12,204 nucleotides of DNA from Candidatus Eiseniibacteriota bacterium (GCA_016880395.1 JAEHDN010000376.1:1-12204), one strand, 5' to 3'. Counted from the stretch's first letter, positions 1-6,586 are shown. Numbers and translations: made by a program. Notes: a model not told the origin generated them from the sequence alone.

Positions 1-1155
1 ACGAACGCCGTTGGCGAGCAGTGAGGCTACGACCGAGCCCGCGCTGCAGCCCACGTAGATGTCGAAGCCGCCACCGCCGTTGAGCCGCTCCTCGATCGCG
101 GTGATCACGCCGACCTCGTACATGCCGCCCTCGATGTGGTGATAGGAGCCGTAGAGCGCGGGGCGCAAGAGATCGCAGAATCCGGCGTCCACCATCACGA
201 ACGCGTGCCCCTCGCCCTTCTCGTTGCTGCGGGTCTCCTTCACCTCGTGGACGCGCGTCACGAGCACCGCGGACCCGGCCACGAGGTAGCGGCCGGGCTC
301 GATCTCCACTCGCACCGCCCGCCCCGCCGCGCGTCCCAGCCTCGCGATCGCCTCCTCGAGGAGAGGGCGGAAGTCCGCGAGGTCGTACGCGGGCTCGTCC
401 GGCCGGTACGGGTGCGGGATGCCGCCCCCCAGGTTCACCGTGTGCGCATCGGGGAACGACGGTAGGAGCGCCGCGAAGAACTCCATCAGCCGCCGCAGAT
501 TGGTGCTGAACTCGGGCAGCTCGGGGCCGGTCCCGATGTGCCCGTGGAGTGTCACGATCGGCAGTCCGGCGGCCCGCGCGGTCGCGCGTACGCCGTCGAG
601 CGCGTCGGGCCAGATCCCGTGCTTGGACGACGGGCCGCCCGTGTCGCAGGACTCGACGGCACCGTGGCCGAAGCCTGGGTTCACGCGCACGCCGATCGGG
701 CCGCGGTACCCGGCGCGCTGCAGGTCGCCGATCATCCCCGGGGATCCGATGTTCGGCAGCACGCGCTCCTCGAGCAGGACCTGGATGGCATTGTCCCGGT
801 AGACGTCGCTCGTGAGCATGATCACGGGCGGATCGGCGCCGCCGGGAAAGCCCGCGCGTCGCGCGCGGAGAACCTCGTTGCCGCTCGTGGCGTCGACCCA
901 GAGGCCCGCCTCACGCACCAGCCGGAGCACGGGGCGGGCGGCGTTGGCCTTCATGGCATACCGGCCCGAGAGCCCGGGAGCACCCGACCGCCCCGGAGCA
1001 CCCGACCGGCCCGGAGCACCCGAGGGCTCGGACGCTCCCACGAGGCGAGCGAAGCTCTCGACCGTCCGGCGCATCGACTCCCCGTCGTAGAGCCAGAACG
1101 GGGTGCCGACCCGGTCCGCGATCCGATCGAGAGGATAGGCGGCGAGATCGAGCAT
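1..1155 (-). CDS. lysA: Diaminopimelate decarboxylase (LysA), 3'-partial, with a patatin-like sequence at its visible C-terminal end
   Basis: The reverse-strand frame is open from an ATG at 1155 to the window edge (385 codons, no stop). Residues 1-341 read as LysA, the PLP fold-type III enzyme that decarboxylates meso-diaminopimelate to lysine. YAMKAN (66-71) holds the PLP lysine K69. Further LysA marks are VNPGFGHG (158-165), SKHGIW (177-182), HGHIGTG (204-210), NLGGGIPHPY (241-250), EIEPGRYLVA (284-293) and VDAGFCDLLRPALYGSYHH (322-340). The CESGD and C-terminal tyrosine motifs expected next are absent. Instead EGGMYEVGVITAIEE (342-356) and FDIYVGCSAGSVVASLLANG (364-383) resemble a patatin lipase N-terminus with a GxSxG nucleophile at S371. 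Residues 45-62 are three SGAPG(R/L) repeats. No Shine-Dalgarno sequence precedes the ATG. The gene is divergent from dapL, which acts earlier in the same pathway. LysA identity of the N-terminal part is secure; the end is anomalous. Confidence 0.88.
   Translation of the reverse strand, partial: MLDLAAYPLDRIADRVGTPFWLYDGESMRRTVESFARLVGASEPSGAPGRSGAPGRSGAPGLSGRYAMKANAARPVLRLVREAGLWVDATSGNEVLRARRAGFPGGADPPVIMLTSDVYRDNAIQVLLEERVLPNIGSPGMIGDLQRAGYRGPIGVRVNPGFGHGAVESCDTGGPSSKHGIWPDALDGVRATARAAGLPIVTLHGHIGTGPELPEFSTNLRRLMEFFAALLPSFPDAHTVNLGGGIPHPYRPDEPAYDLADFRPLLEEAIARLGRAAGRAVRVEIEPGRYLVAGSAVLVTRVHEVKETRSNEKGEGHAFVMVDAGFCDLLRPALYGSYHHIEGGMYEVGVITAIEERLNGGGGFDIYVGCSAGSVVASLLANGVR
970..1023. repeat. 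Coding minisatellite, 3 x 18 bp, inside lysA
   Basis: Three head-to-tail 18-bp units occupy 970-987, 988-1005 and 1006-1023. The second and third differ by one base (unit ccgccccggagcacccga); the first is more diverged. Because 18 is a multiple of three, on the reverse strand they encode SGAPGR, SGAPGR and SGAPGL. They sit just before the strand carrying the PLP lysine. Confidence 0.85.
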
Positions 1156-1185
1156 GGATCGGAATCTAGCACGCGCGAGCGCCGC
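1156..1185 (-). promoter_or_regulatory. Candidate extended -10 promoter of lysA, leaderless
   Basis: On the reverse strand TGC-TAGATT gives an extended -10 (TGn plus hexamer, hexamer at 1168-1163, four of six matches to TATAAT including TA...T). Six or seven bases downstream of the hexamer the transcript would begin at 1155, which is the A of the lysA ATG. I see no convincing -35 box and no Shine-Dalgarno sequence. This is inferred from sequence only. Confidence 0.4.
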
Positions 1186-1255
1186 CGCAGCCCGCGACGT
1201 CGTCCCCGCCGCAGCCCGCGACGTCGCCGCGGCCGCAGCCCGCGACTCCGGCGCC
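1184..1255. repeat. Three tandem 24-bp GC-rich repeats between lysA and dapL
   Basis: Units lie at 1184-1207, 1208-1231 and 1232-1255. All share the 14-base core gccgcagcccgcga, and the first two share 19 bases (core plus cgtcg). The array fills most of the 144-bp divergent intergenic region, upstream of both candidate promoters. In the reverse direction the array is open in the lysA frame, but I found no good start codon that would make it coding. There are no unique spacers, so it is not a CRISPR. Confidence 0.8.
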
Positions 1256-1264
1256 GCGCACCCC

Positions 1265-1293
1265 TTGACGCCCGGGGTACCCCCGGCTAACGT
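1265..1293 (+). promoter_or_regulatory. Candidate sigma-70 promoter of the dapL operon, leaderless
   Basis: TTGACG (1265-1270, five of six to TTGACA) is followed after exactly 17 bases by TAACGT (1288-1293, keeping the TA...T positions). Transcription would start near 1300, the A of the dapL ATG, leaving no 5' untranslated region. No Shine-Dalgarno sequence lies before this ATG, unlike most downstream genes. Confidence 0.5.
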
Positions 1294-1299
1294 CGGGCC

Positions 1300-2505
1300 A
1301 TGAAATCCCCCGAACCGAGCCAGAGGCTCAGGGCACTGCCGCGCTATCTCTTTGCGGAGCTGGAGCGAAAGCGGCATGAGGCGGAGGCCGCCGGGCGCGA
1401 GGTGATCGACATCTCGATCGGCGATCCGGACCTGCCGACGCCACAGCCGATCCTCGATCAGCTCGCGTCCGCCTCGCTCCTTCCCGAGAACCATCGCTAC
1501 CCGACCAGCGCCGGGCTCCTCGAGGCCCGCCGCCGGATCGCGTCCTGGTTCGAAGGGCGTTTCGGAGTCGCCCTCGATCCCGCCCGGGAGATCGCGATCC
1601 TGCTCGGATCGAAGGAGGGGATCGGGCACTTCCCGCTCTCCCTCCTCGACCCGGGGGACGAGGCGCTGGTGCCCGATCCCGGCTATCCGGTCTACGCGGC
1701 GGGGACCTCCTTCGCGGGCGCGACCGCGGTGCGCTTCGCGCTTCACGAAAACCACGGCTTCATCCCCCGGATCGCGGATCTCGATCGCGCGGCCACCGAC
1801 CGAACGCGCGTGGTGTTCGTGAACTACCCGAACAACCCGACCGGCGCGACGGCGCCCCTCTCGTTCTACGAGGAGCTGGTCGGGTGGGCCGACCGTCGCG
1901 GCATCGTGGTCGCGAGCGACGCCGCGTACTCCGAGCTCTACTACGACCGGCCGCCCGTCTCGATCTTCCAGGTCCCGGCGGCGCGCACCGGCGCCATCGA
2001 GTTCCACTCCTTCTCCAAGACCTTCAACATGACCGGCTGGCGCGTCGGCTTCGCCGTGGGCGCCGCGCCGCTCATCGACTCGCTCGTGAGGCTCAAGGCG
2101 AACGTCGACTCGGGCGCGCCGCAGGCGATCCAGCTCGCCGCTTCGTGGGGACTCGCCGGGCTCCCCGCGCACGGGCCCGCCCTGCGCGCGGTGTACCGCG
2201 AGCGGCGCGATCTCGCGCTGGATGTGCTGAAGCGCATCGGATGTCCGATCCGCCCGCCGGGCGGCGCCTTCTACCTCTGGGGCCGCACGCCCGAGGGGGA
2301 GACGTCGATGGCGTTCGTCTCGAGGGTGTTCGAGGCGACGGGCGTGCTGCTCACGCCGGGCACCGGATTCGGCGAGCTGGGAGAGGGCTACTTCCGGATC
2401 GCCCTCACCTGTCCGGTCCAGGCCCTGGAGCGCGCGCTCGCGAAGATCGAGGCGCTGAAGCCCTGGAAGGTCCCACATGCCTCCGCGCCCGCCGTCGCGA
2501 CGTAG
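1300..2505 (+). CDS. dapL: LL-diaminopimelate aminotransferase (class I/II PLP aminotransferase)
   Basis: A 401-residue fold-type I aminotransferase. It most likely converts tetrahydrodipicolinate to LL-diaminopimelate with glutamate as amino donor, bypassing the succinylase or acetylase branch of lysine and peptidoglycan synthesis. Visible marks are the N-terminal YLFAELERK (16-24), IGDPDLPTP (40-48), GSKEGIGH (103-110, cofactor phosphate region), PDPGYPVY (125-132), NYPNNPTG (175-182), SDAAYSELYYD (206-216), SFSKTFNMTGWRVGF with the Schiff-base lysine K240, and YFRIAL with the carboxylate-binding R366. GSKEG, DPGYPVY and FNMTGWR together match the LL-DAP aminotransferase group better than aspartate aminotransferases. 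The divergent lysA neighbour supports the lysine assignment. First gene of the forward block; folB overlaps its 3' end by 29 bases. Another aminotransferase specificity remains possible. Confidence 0.85.
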   Translation: MKSPEPSQRLRALPRYLFAELERKRHEAEAAGREVIDISIGDPDLPTPQPILDQLASASLLPENHRYPTSAGLLEARRRIASWFEGRFGVALDPAREIAILLGSKEGIGHFPLSLLDPGDEALVPDPGYPVYAAGTSFAGATAVRFALHENHGFIPRIADLDRAATDRTRVVFVNYPNNPTGATAPLSFYEELVGWADRRGIVVASDAAYSELYYDRPPVSIFQVPAARTGAIEFHSFSKTFNMTGWRVGFAVGAAPLIDSLVRLKANVDSGAPQAIQLAASWGLAGLPAHGPALRAVYRERRDLALDVLKRIGCPIRPPGGAFYLWGRTPEGETSMAFVSRVFEATGVLLTPGTGFGELGEGYFRIALTCPVQALERALAKIEALKPWKVPHASAPAVAT

Positions 2506-2896
2506 TGCGAGGGGGAAGGCCAGCCCGGCCTCCGGCCTCGACTGGCTCCGCCTCTCCGGCATCCAAGCGTATGGACATCTGGGCGTCACCGCGAAGGAGC
2601 GGGAGCTGGGGCAGCGCGTGGAGGTGGACGTGGAGCTGGCCTACGCGCCGACGGCCCGGAGGAAGCCGGATTCGCTCGTCGAGTTCATCGATTACGAGGA
2701 GGTCGGCCGCATGGTGCGGTCGCAGGTCGAGATGTCCCGCTGCAAGCTGATCGAGACCCTGGCCGAGGAGCTGGCTCTGGCGCTGCTCGAGGAGTTCGAC
2801 ACGCCTCAGGTCCGCGTGCGCCTGCGAAAGCTCCACGTCCCGGTTTCGGGCTTCAGCGGCGTGCCCGAGATCCAGATCGAGCGGGGGCGCGCGTGA
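2477..2896 (+). CDS. folB: Dihydroneopterin aldolase
   Basis: A 139-residue protein of the FolB family, which cleaves 7,8-dihydroneopterin to 6-hydroxymethyl-dihydropterin and glycolaldehyde in folate synthesis. The domain starts near residue 22 (DWLRLSGIQAYGHLGV), then AKERELGQRVEVDVEL with the conserved pterin-region glutamate E41, FIDYEEVG (70-77), KLIETLAEELA (90-100) and the lysine K118 in RKLHVPV, ending in a typical IQIER strand. The ATG at 2477 lies inside dapL and has a GGAAGG ribosome site six bases upstream; no better in-frame start follows before the domain. This gives a poorly conserved basic N-terminal tail of about 20 residues. Its last codon and stop overlap the folK start (GTGA), and FolK uses its product. 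Confidence 0.9.
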   Translation: MPPRPPSRRSARGKASPASGLDWLRLSGIQAYGHLGVTAKERELGQRVEVDVELAYAPTARRKPDSLVEFIDYEEVGRMVRSQVEMSRCKLIETLAEELALALLEEFDTPQVRVRLRKLHVPVSGFSGVPEIQIERGRA

Positions 2897-3390
2897 AGCG
2901 GGTCTTCGTCGGCATCGGCTCGAACCTCGGGGACCGCGAATTCCTGATCCGGAAGGCGGTCGAAGGGCTGCGCGAGCTGCCGCACACGTCGGTGCTCCGC
3001 GTCTCCTCGCTCTACGACACCGATCCGGTGGGCGAGGTGGTGCAGCCCCCGTTCCTGAACGCGGTCGCGTGGCTCGAGTCGGAGCTGGACGCGCGCGCGC
3101 TCCTCTGGAACCTGCTCTTGATCGAGCGGCGCATGGGGCGCGTCCGCACGCAGCGCTGGGGCCCGCGTTCGATCGATCTCGATCTCCTCTTCCACGGTGA
3201 TCTCGTGCTCGACGAGCCGGACCTCCAGGTCCCTCACCCGGAGTCGCACCGCCGCGCGTTCGTGCTCCACCCGATGCTCGAGCTGGACCCCGACTTCGTG
3301 CACCCCGTCACGGGCGAGACCGTGCGCAAGATGGTGAAGAAGCTCGATCCGATCCCGGCCGTGCGCAAGGGAGGCCGCTTCTGGTACTGA
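2893..3390 (+). CDS. folK: 6-hydroxymethyl-7,8-dihydropterin pyrophosphokinase (HPPK)
   Basis: 165 residues, the usual size for a single-domain FolK, which transfers pyrophosphate from ATP to 6-hydroxymethyl-dihydropterin. Marks: GIGSNLGD (7-14), SSLYDTDPVG (38-47), PPFLNAVAWLES (52-63), IERRMGRVR (77-85), RWGPRSIDLDLLFHG (88-102) with the metal-binding D95 and D97, and VPHPESHRRAFVLHPMLELD (113-132). The start is GTG at 2893, overlapping the folB stop as GTGA, so translation is probably coupled. folP, the next folate step, is not in the window. Confidence 0.95.
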   Translation: MKRVFVGIGSNLGDREFLIRKAVEGLRELPHTSVLRVSSLYDTDPVGEVVQPPFLNAVAWLESELDARALLWNLLLIERRMGRVRTQRWGPRSIDLDLLFHGDLVLDEPDLQVPHPESHRRAFVLHPMLELDPDFVHPVTGETVRKMVKKLDPIPAVRKGGRFWY

Positions 3391-3394
3391 GCGT

Positions 3395-4060
3395 GTGCCG
3401 TTGACGCAGCTCCTCGGGCGCTACGTCGCCATCGAGGGGGTGATCGGCGTCGGCAAGACGTCGCTCGCGCGGCTCCTGGCCGACCGCTTCCGCGCGCGGC
3501 TCGTGCTGGAGGAGCCGGAGGCGAATCCGTTCCTCCCGGACTTCTACAAGGAACCGCGGCGGTACGCCTTCCAGACGCAGATGTTCTTCCTGGTCAGCCG
3601 CTACAAGGACCTCCGGGAGCGCGTCCATCCGGACCTCTTCCACGAGGGCATCGTGGCGGACTATCTCTTCCAGAAGGACCGCATCTTCGCGAACCTGAAC
3701 CTGAGCGACCGGGAGCTGATGCTCTATGACGCCATCGCGCCTCAGCTCGAGTCGGAGGTGCCCGCACCCGACCTCGTCGTCTATCTCCAGGCGAGTCCCG
3801 AGCGGATTCTCGACCGCATCCAGCAGCGCGGACGGACGTACGAGAAGCTCATGGATCCCAAGTACACGGCCACGCTCGCCGAGGCGTACAATTACTTCTT
3901 CTTCCACTTCCGCGAGGCGCCGCTCCTGGTCGTGAACACGGACGAGATGAACTTCGTCGACCGGACGAGCGACCTCGAGGATCTCGTCACGCGCATCGTG
4001 TCCCATCGGGAGGGGGTGGCCTACGTGAACCCCGGGACCCGGGCGGGGGAAGCGCGCTGA
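3395..4060 (+). CDS. Deoxynucleoside kinase (deoxyadenosine/deoxyguanosine kinase family)
   Basis: A 221-residue P-loop kinase of the dNK/dCK/dGK family, which phosphorylates deoxynucleosides for salvage. It shows the Walker A loop EGVIGVGKTSLA (14-25), the substrate-base region EEPEANPFLPDFY (39-51), an aromatic/Gln stretch FQTQMFFLVSRY (59-70), ADYLFQKDRIFA (88-99) in place of the usual DRS-type motif, LVVYLQASPERILDRIQQRGR (127-147) and the LID region RGRTYEKLMD. Base specificity cannot be read safely. The start is GTG, four bases after the folK stop and without a strong Shine-Dalgarno site, so it is probably translated by coupling. Its TGA shares one base with the panB ATG (TGATG). It is the only nucleotide-salvage gene among vitamin genes. 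Confidence 0.88.
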   Translation: MPLTQLLGRYVAIEGVIGVGKTSLARLLADRFRARLVLEEPEANPFLPDFYKEPRRYAFQTQMFFLVSRYKDLRERVHPDLFHEGIVADYLFQKDRIFANLNLSDRELMLYDAIAPQLESEVPAPDLVVYLQASPERILDRIQQRGRTYEKLMDPKYTATLAEAYNYFFFHFREAPLLVVNTDEMNFVDRTSDLEDLVTRIVSHREGVAYVNPGTRAGEAR

Positions 4061-4929
4061 TGTCCACGCGGCCCGCAGTGCCCGGCGGCGCGCCTCCCGC
4101 GCGCGCCAAGGTCACCGTTCGCACGATCCGCGACATGAAGACGCGGGGCGATCGCATCACCTCGGTCACCGCCTACGACTACCCCTCGGCGCGCATCGCC
4201 GACGAGGCGGGGATCGATCTCATCCTCGTCGGCGATTCGCTCGGGATGGTCGTCCTCGGCTACGAGTCCACGATTCCGGTCACCATGGCCGAGATGGCGC
4301 ACCATCTGCGCGCCGTGATGCGCGCGCAGCCGAAGGCGCTCGTGATCGTCGACCTGCCCTTTGCCTCGTTCCAGTCGGGCCCCGAGGACGCCGTGCGGAA
4401 CAGCGCGCGCCTCGTCAAGCGGGGCGCCGAGGGCGTGAAGCTCGAGGGCGGACGCCGCGTGCTCCCGCAGGTCGAGGCGATCCTCGCGGCCGACATCCCG
4501 GTGCTCGGACATCTCGGCCTCACGCCGCAGTCGGTGCACCGCTTCGGCGGCTACCGCGTCCAGGCGCGCGGACGCGAGGAGGCCGACGCCCTCCTCGAGG
4601 ACGCGCTCGCGCTCGAGCGCGCAGGCATCTTCGCGCTCGTGCTCGAGGGGATCCCGCTCGAGCTGGGGACCGAGGTCTCGCAAGCGCTCCACATCCCGAC
4701 GATCGGGATCGGCGCGGGGCCGGGGTGCGACGGGCAGGTGCTCGTGCTCCACGACCTCATCGGGCTCTCCTTCGGGAAGCCGGCCAAGTTCGTTCGCCGC
4801 TACGCGGACGTGGCCGGGACGATGCGGAACGCGCTCACGGCGTTCCGCGACGACGTCCGATCCGGACGGTACCCGGAAGCCGCCGAGAGCTATGCCGCGA
4901 CCCCGGAGCGCGATCCTTGCGCATCGTGA
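4060..4929 (+). CDS. panB: 3-methyl-2-oxobutanoate (ketopantoate) hydroxymethyltransferase
   Basis: 289 residues. PanB transfers a hydroxymethyl group from 5,10-methylene-tetrahydrofolate to 2-ketoisovalerate, the first committed step to pantothenate. The TIM-barrel marks are complete: TAYDYPSARIADEAG (37-51), LVGDSLGMVVLGYEST (56-71) with metal ligand D59, VIVDLPFASF (95-104) with D98, GVKLEGG with K127 and E129, GHLGLTPQSVH (150-160), LVLEGIP (193-199) with the catalytic glutamate E196, and PTIGIGAGPGCDGQVLVLHD (213-232). A proline/alanine-rich tail of about 18 residues precedes the domain. The ATG overlaps the preceding TGA by one base, with GGGGGAAG upstream. panC starts inside its 3' end. 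Confidence 0.96.
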   Translation: MSTRPAVPGGAPPARAKVTVRTIRDMKTRGDRITSVTAYDYPSARIADEAGIDLILVGDSLGMVVLGYESTIPVTMAEMAHHLRAVMRAQPKALVIVDLPFASFQSGPEDAVRNSARLVKRGAEGVKLEGGRRVLPQVEAILAADIPVLGHLGLTPQSVHRFGGYRVQARGREEADALLEDALALERAGIFALVLEGIPLELGTEVSQALHIPTIGIGAGPGCDGQVLVLHDLIGLSFGKPAKFVRRYADVAGTMRNALTAFRDDVRSGRYPEAAESYAATPERDPCAS

Positions 4930-5780
4930 CCCACCCGGAGACGATGCGCGACCTGGCGCGCCGCGCCCGGAGGAGCGGCGAATCGATCGGCTTCGTCCCG
5001 ACCATGGGTGCCCTGCACGACGGGCACGCCGCGCTCTTCGCCCGTGCGCGCGGGGAGAGCCGCCGGCTCGCGGTCAGCGTCTTCGTGAATCCGCTCCAGT
5101 TCGGTCCCCGCGAGGACTACGCCCGCTACCCTCGAAACGACCTCAACGACGCCCGGATCTGCCGCTGGTCGGGCGTCGACTGGCTCTACATGCCGACCGC
5201 GGCCGAGGTGTACCCGCCCGGCTTCGCGACCCAGGTGACGCCGGGACCGATGGGAGACGTCTTCGAAGGGGAGGCGCGGCCGGGCCACTTCTCGGGAGTG
5301 CTGACAGTCGTACTCAAGCTCCTCGAGACGGTGCGTCCCGATACGATCTACCTCGGCCAGAAGGACGCGCAGCAGGCGGCGCTCGTGATGCTCATGGTGC
5401 GGGACCTCGATCTGCCGGTGCACGTATCGGTCTGCCCGACCGCGCGCGAGCGGGACGGCCTCGCCTACTCCTCGCGGAACGCGTACCTGAGCCCCGAGGA
5501 GCGCGCCCGCGCGCGTGGACTGCCGCGGGCGCTCAAGGCCGCGCGCCAGGCCGTTCGCGACGGCGCCGATTCGGCCCGCGCGATCCTGGCCGAGGCCAAG
5601 CGCACGCTCACGCGCGAGGCGAAGCCGGACCAGATCGACTACCTCGCGCTCGTCGATCCGCGCACGTTCCAGCCGCTGACCCGCCTCGACGGCCGGGGAC
5701 TCCTCATCGCCGCCGTCCGCATCGGCCGCACGCGGCTCATCGACAACATGCCGCTCAATGCCCCGCGGAGCCGCCCATGA
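4917..5780 (+). CDS. panC: Pantothenate synthetase (pantoate-beta-alanine ligase)
   Basis: PanC condenses pantoate and beta-alanine with ATP via pantoyl-adenylate. From the chosen start it is 287 residues, close to the family's ~280. Marks: FVPTMGALHDGHAAL (26-40, HIGH-type nucleotide site), VSVFVNPLQFGPREDYARYP (54-72), EGEARPGHFSGVLTVVLKLL (117-136), YLGQKDAQQAALV (145-157), RERDGLAYSSRNAYLSPEER (177-196, KMSKS-like loop) and RLIDNM (273-278). I chose TTG at 4917 because MRIVTHPETMRDL aligns with the PanC N-terminus and a GGAG lies eight bases upstream (4905-4908). The alternative GTG at 4926 would overlap the panB stop as GTGA but sits 17 bases from that site. Either start is inside panB. 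Confidence 0.94.
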   Translation: MRIVTHPETMRDLARRARRSGESIGFVPTMGALHDGHAALFARARGESRRLAVSVFVNPLQFGPREDYARYPRNDLNDARICRWSGVDWLYMPTAAEVYPPGFATQVTPGPMGDVFEGEARPGHFSGVLTVVLKLLETVRPDTIYLGQKDAQQAALVMLMVRDLDLPVHVSVCPTARERDGLAYSSRNAYLSPEERARARGLPRALKAARQAVRDGADSARAILAEAKRTLTREAKPDQIDYLALVDPRTFQPLTRLDGRGLLIAAVRIGRTRLIDNMPLNAPRSRP

Positions 5781-5814
5781 CCCCGCGGCCCGACCACCAC
5801 CCTCGGGAGAACGC

Positions 5815-6585
5815 ATGAACCCGCTCGGACTCGGACCCTTCACCGCCGTCGTCCTCGCGGCGGGGCAGGGGAAGCGCATGAAGTCGGACCTGCCCAAGGT
5901 GCTCCACAGCGCTCTCGGCAAGCCGCTCCTGATCCACGTGCTCGGCCAGCTTGCGCCGCTCCATCCCGCGTATACGGTTCTCGTCGTCGGGCACAAGGAG
6001 GAGCTGGTGCGTGAGGCGCTGAAGGGGCGCGACGTTCACTTCGTCCTGCAGTCCCCCCAGCTCGGGACCGGCCACGCCGTGCAGACGGCCTGGTCCGAGA
6101 TCGAGAAGGGGGCCGAGAAGGGGGGCGACACGGTCCTCGTGCTCGCGGGAGACATGCCGCTCGTGCGCACCATGACCATCCGCCGCCTGATCGAGCGTCA
6201 CATGACCGACCGGAGCGGGGTGACCTTCCTCTCCGGAGAGCTGGACGATCCGGCCGGATACGGCCGCGTGATCCGGGACCGGCGGGGCGACTTCCAGAAG
6301 ATCGTCGAGGAGAAGGACGCCACGGCTGCGGAGCGAAAGGTCGCGGAGGTCAACTCCGGGGTCTACTGCTTCCGGCGCGACGTGCTCCAGGAAGCGCTGG
6401 GATCGCTTCGAGCGGAGAACGAGCAGAAGGAGTATTATCTGACCGATACCCTCGCCCTCGTGAAAGCACGCGGTCTCCGGGTGGGCGTCGTCCAGGCGTC
6501 GGATCCGCGGGAGCTGTTCGGAGTGAACACGCCCGAGCAGCTCGCCATGGTCGAGCAGACGCTCCGCGCCTGGGGAGAGGGCTGA
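5815..6585 (+). CDS. GlmU-type UTP:sugar-1-phosphate uridylyltransferase, without acetyltransferase domain
   Basis: 256 residues matching only the N-terminal half of GlmU, which makes UDP-GlcNAc from GlcNAc-1-phosphate and UTP. Marks: VVLAAGQGKRMKSDLPKVLH (12-31), QLGTGHAVQTA (82-92), VLAGDMPLV (109-117) with metal ligand D113, GYGRVIRD (148-155), IVEEKDAT (163-170), EVNSGVYCF (178-186), NEQKEYYLTD (202-211) and FGVNTPEQL (235-243) with N238. The protein stops where bifunctional GlmU begins its left-handed beta-helix of hexapeptide repeats; the stop is clean and the next gene starts at once, so this is not an obvious frameshift. The start is ATG at 5815 with GGGAGA upstream, 34 bases after panC. 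Acetylation of glucosamine-1-phosphate would need another enzyme. Another sugar-1-phosphate substrate cannot be excluded. Confidence 0.87.
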   Translation: MNPLGLGPFTAVVLAAGQGKRMKSDLPKVLHSALGKPLLIHVLGQLAPLHPAYTVLVVGHKEELVREALKGRDVHFVLQSPQLGTGHAVQTAWSEIEKGAEKGGDTVLVLAGDMPLVRTMTIRRLIERHMTDRSGVTFLSGELDDPAGYGRVIRDRRGDFQKIVEEKDATAAERKVAEVNSGVYCFRRDVLQEALGSLRAENEQKEYYLTDTLALVKARGLRVGVVQASDPRELFGVNTPEQLAMVEQTLRAWGEG

Positions 6586-6586
6586 G

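Noticed and set aside
970..1255. Tandem repeats as a possible CRISPR array
   Set aside because: Units are directly adjacent with no spacers, and unit lengths and sequences differ between the two arrays.
538..1290. A 250-codon forward open frame opposite lysA
   Set aside because: No family pattern and an Arg/Pro/Gly-rich end translated from the intergenic repeats; the reverse strand carries LysA motifs.
4028..4046. CCCGGG-rich inverted repeats near the end of the deoxynucleoside kinase gene as a terminator
   Set aside because: They lie inside coding sequence just before a TGATG coupled junction, and short CCCGGG palindromes are common at this GC content.
4725..4916. A longer panC from an upstream ATG inside panB
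   Set aside because: It would add about 64 Arg-rich residues absent from the PanC family and overlap panB by about 200 bases.
4890..5996. A 368-codon reverse-strand open frame across panC and the glmU-like gene
   Set aside because: Low-complexity Arg/Ala/Gly/Val composition crossing two well-supported forward genes; a shadow of high GC third positions.
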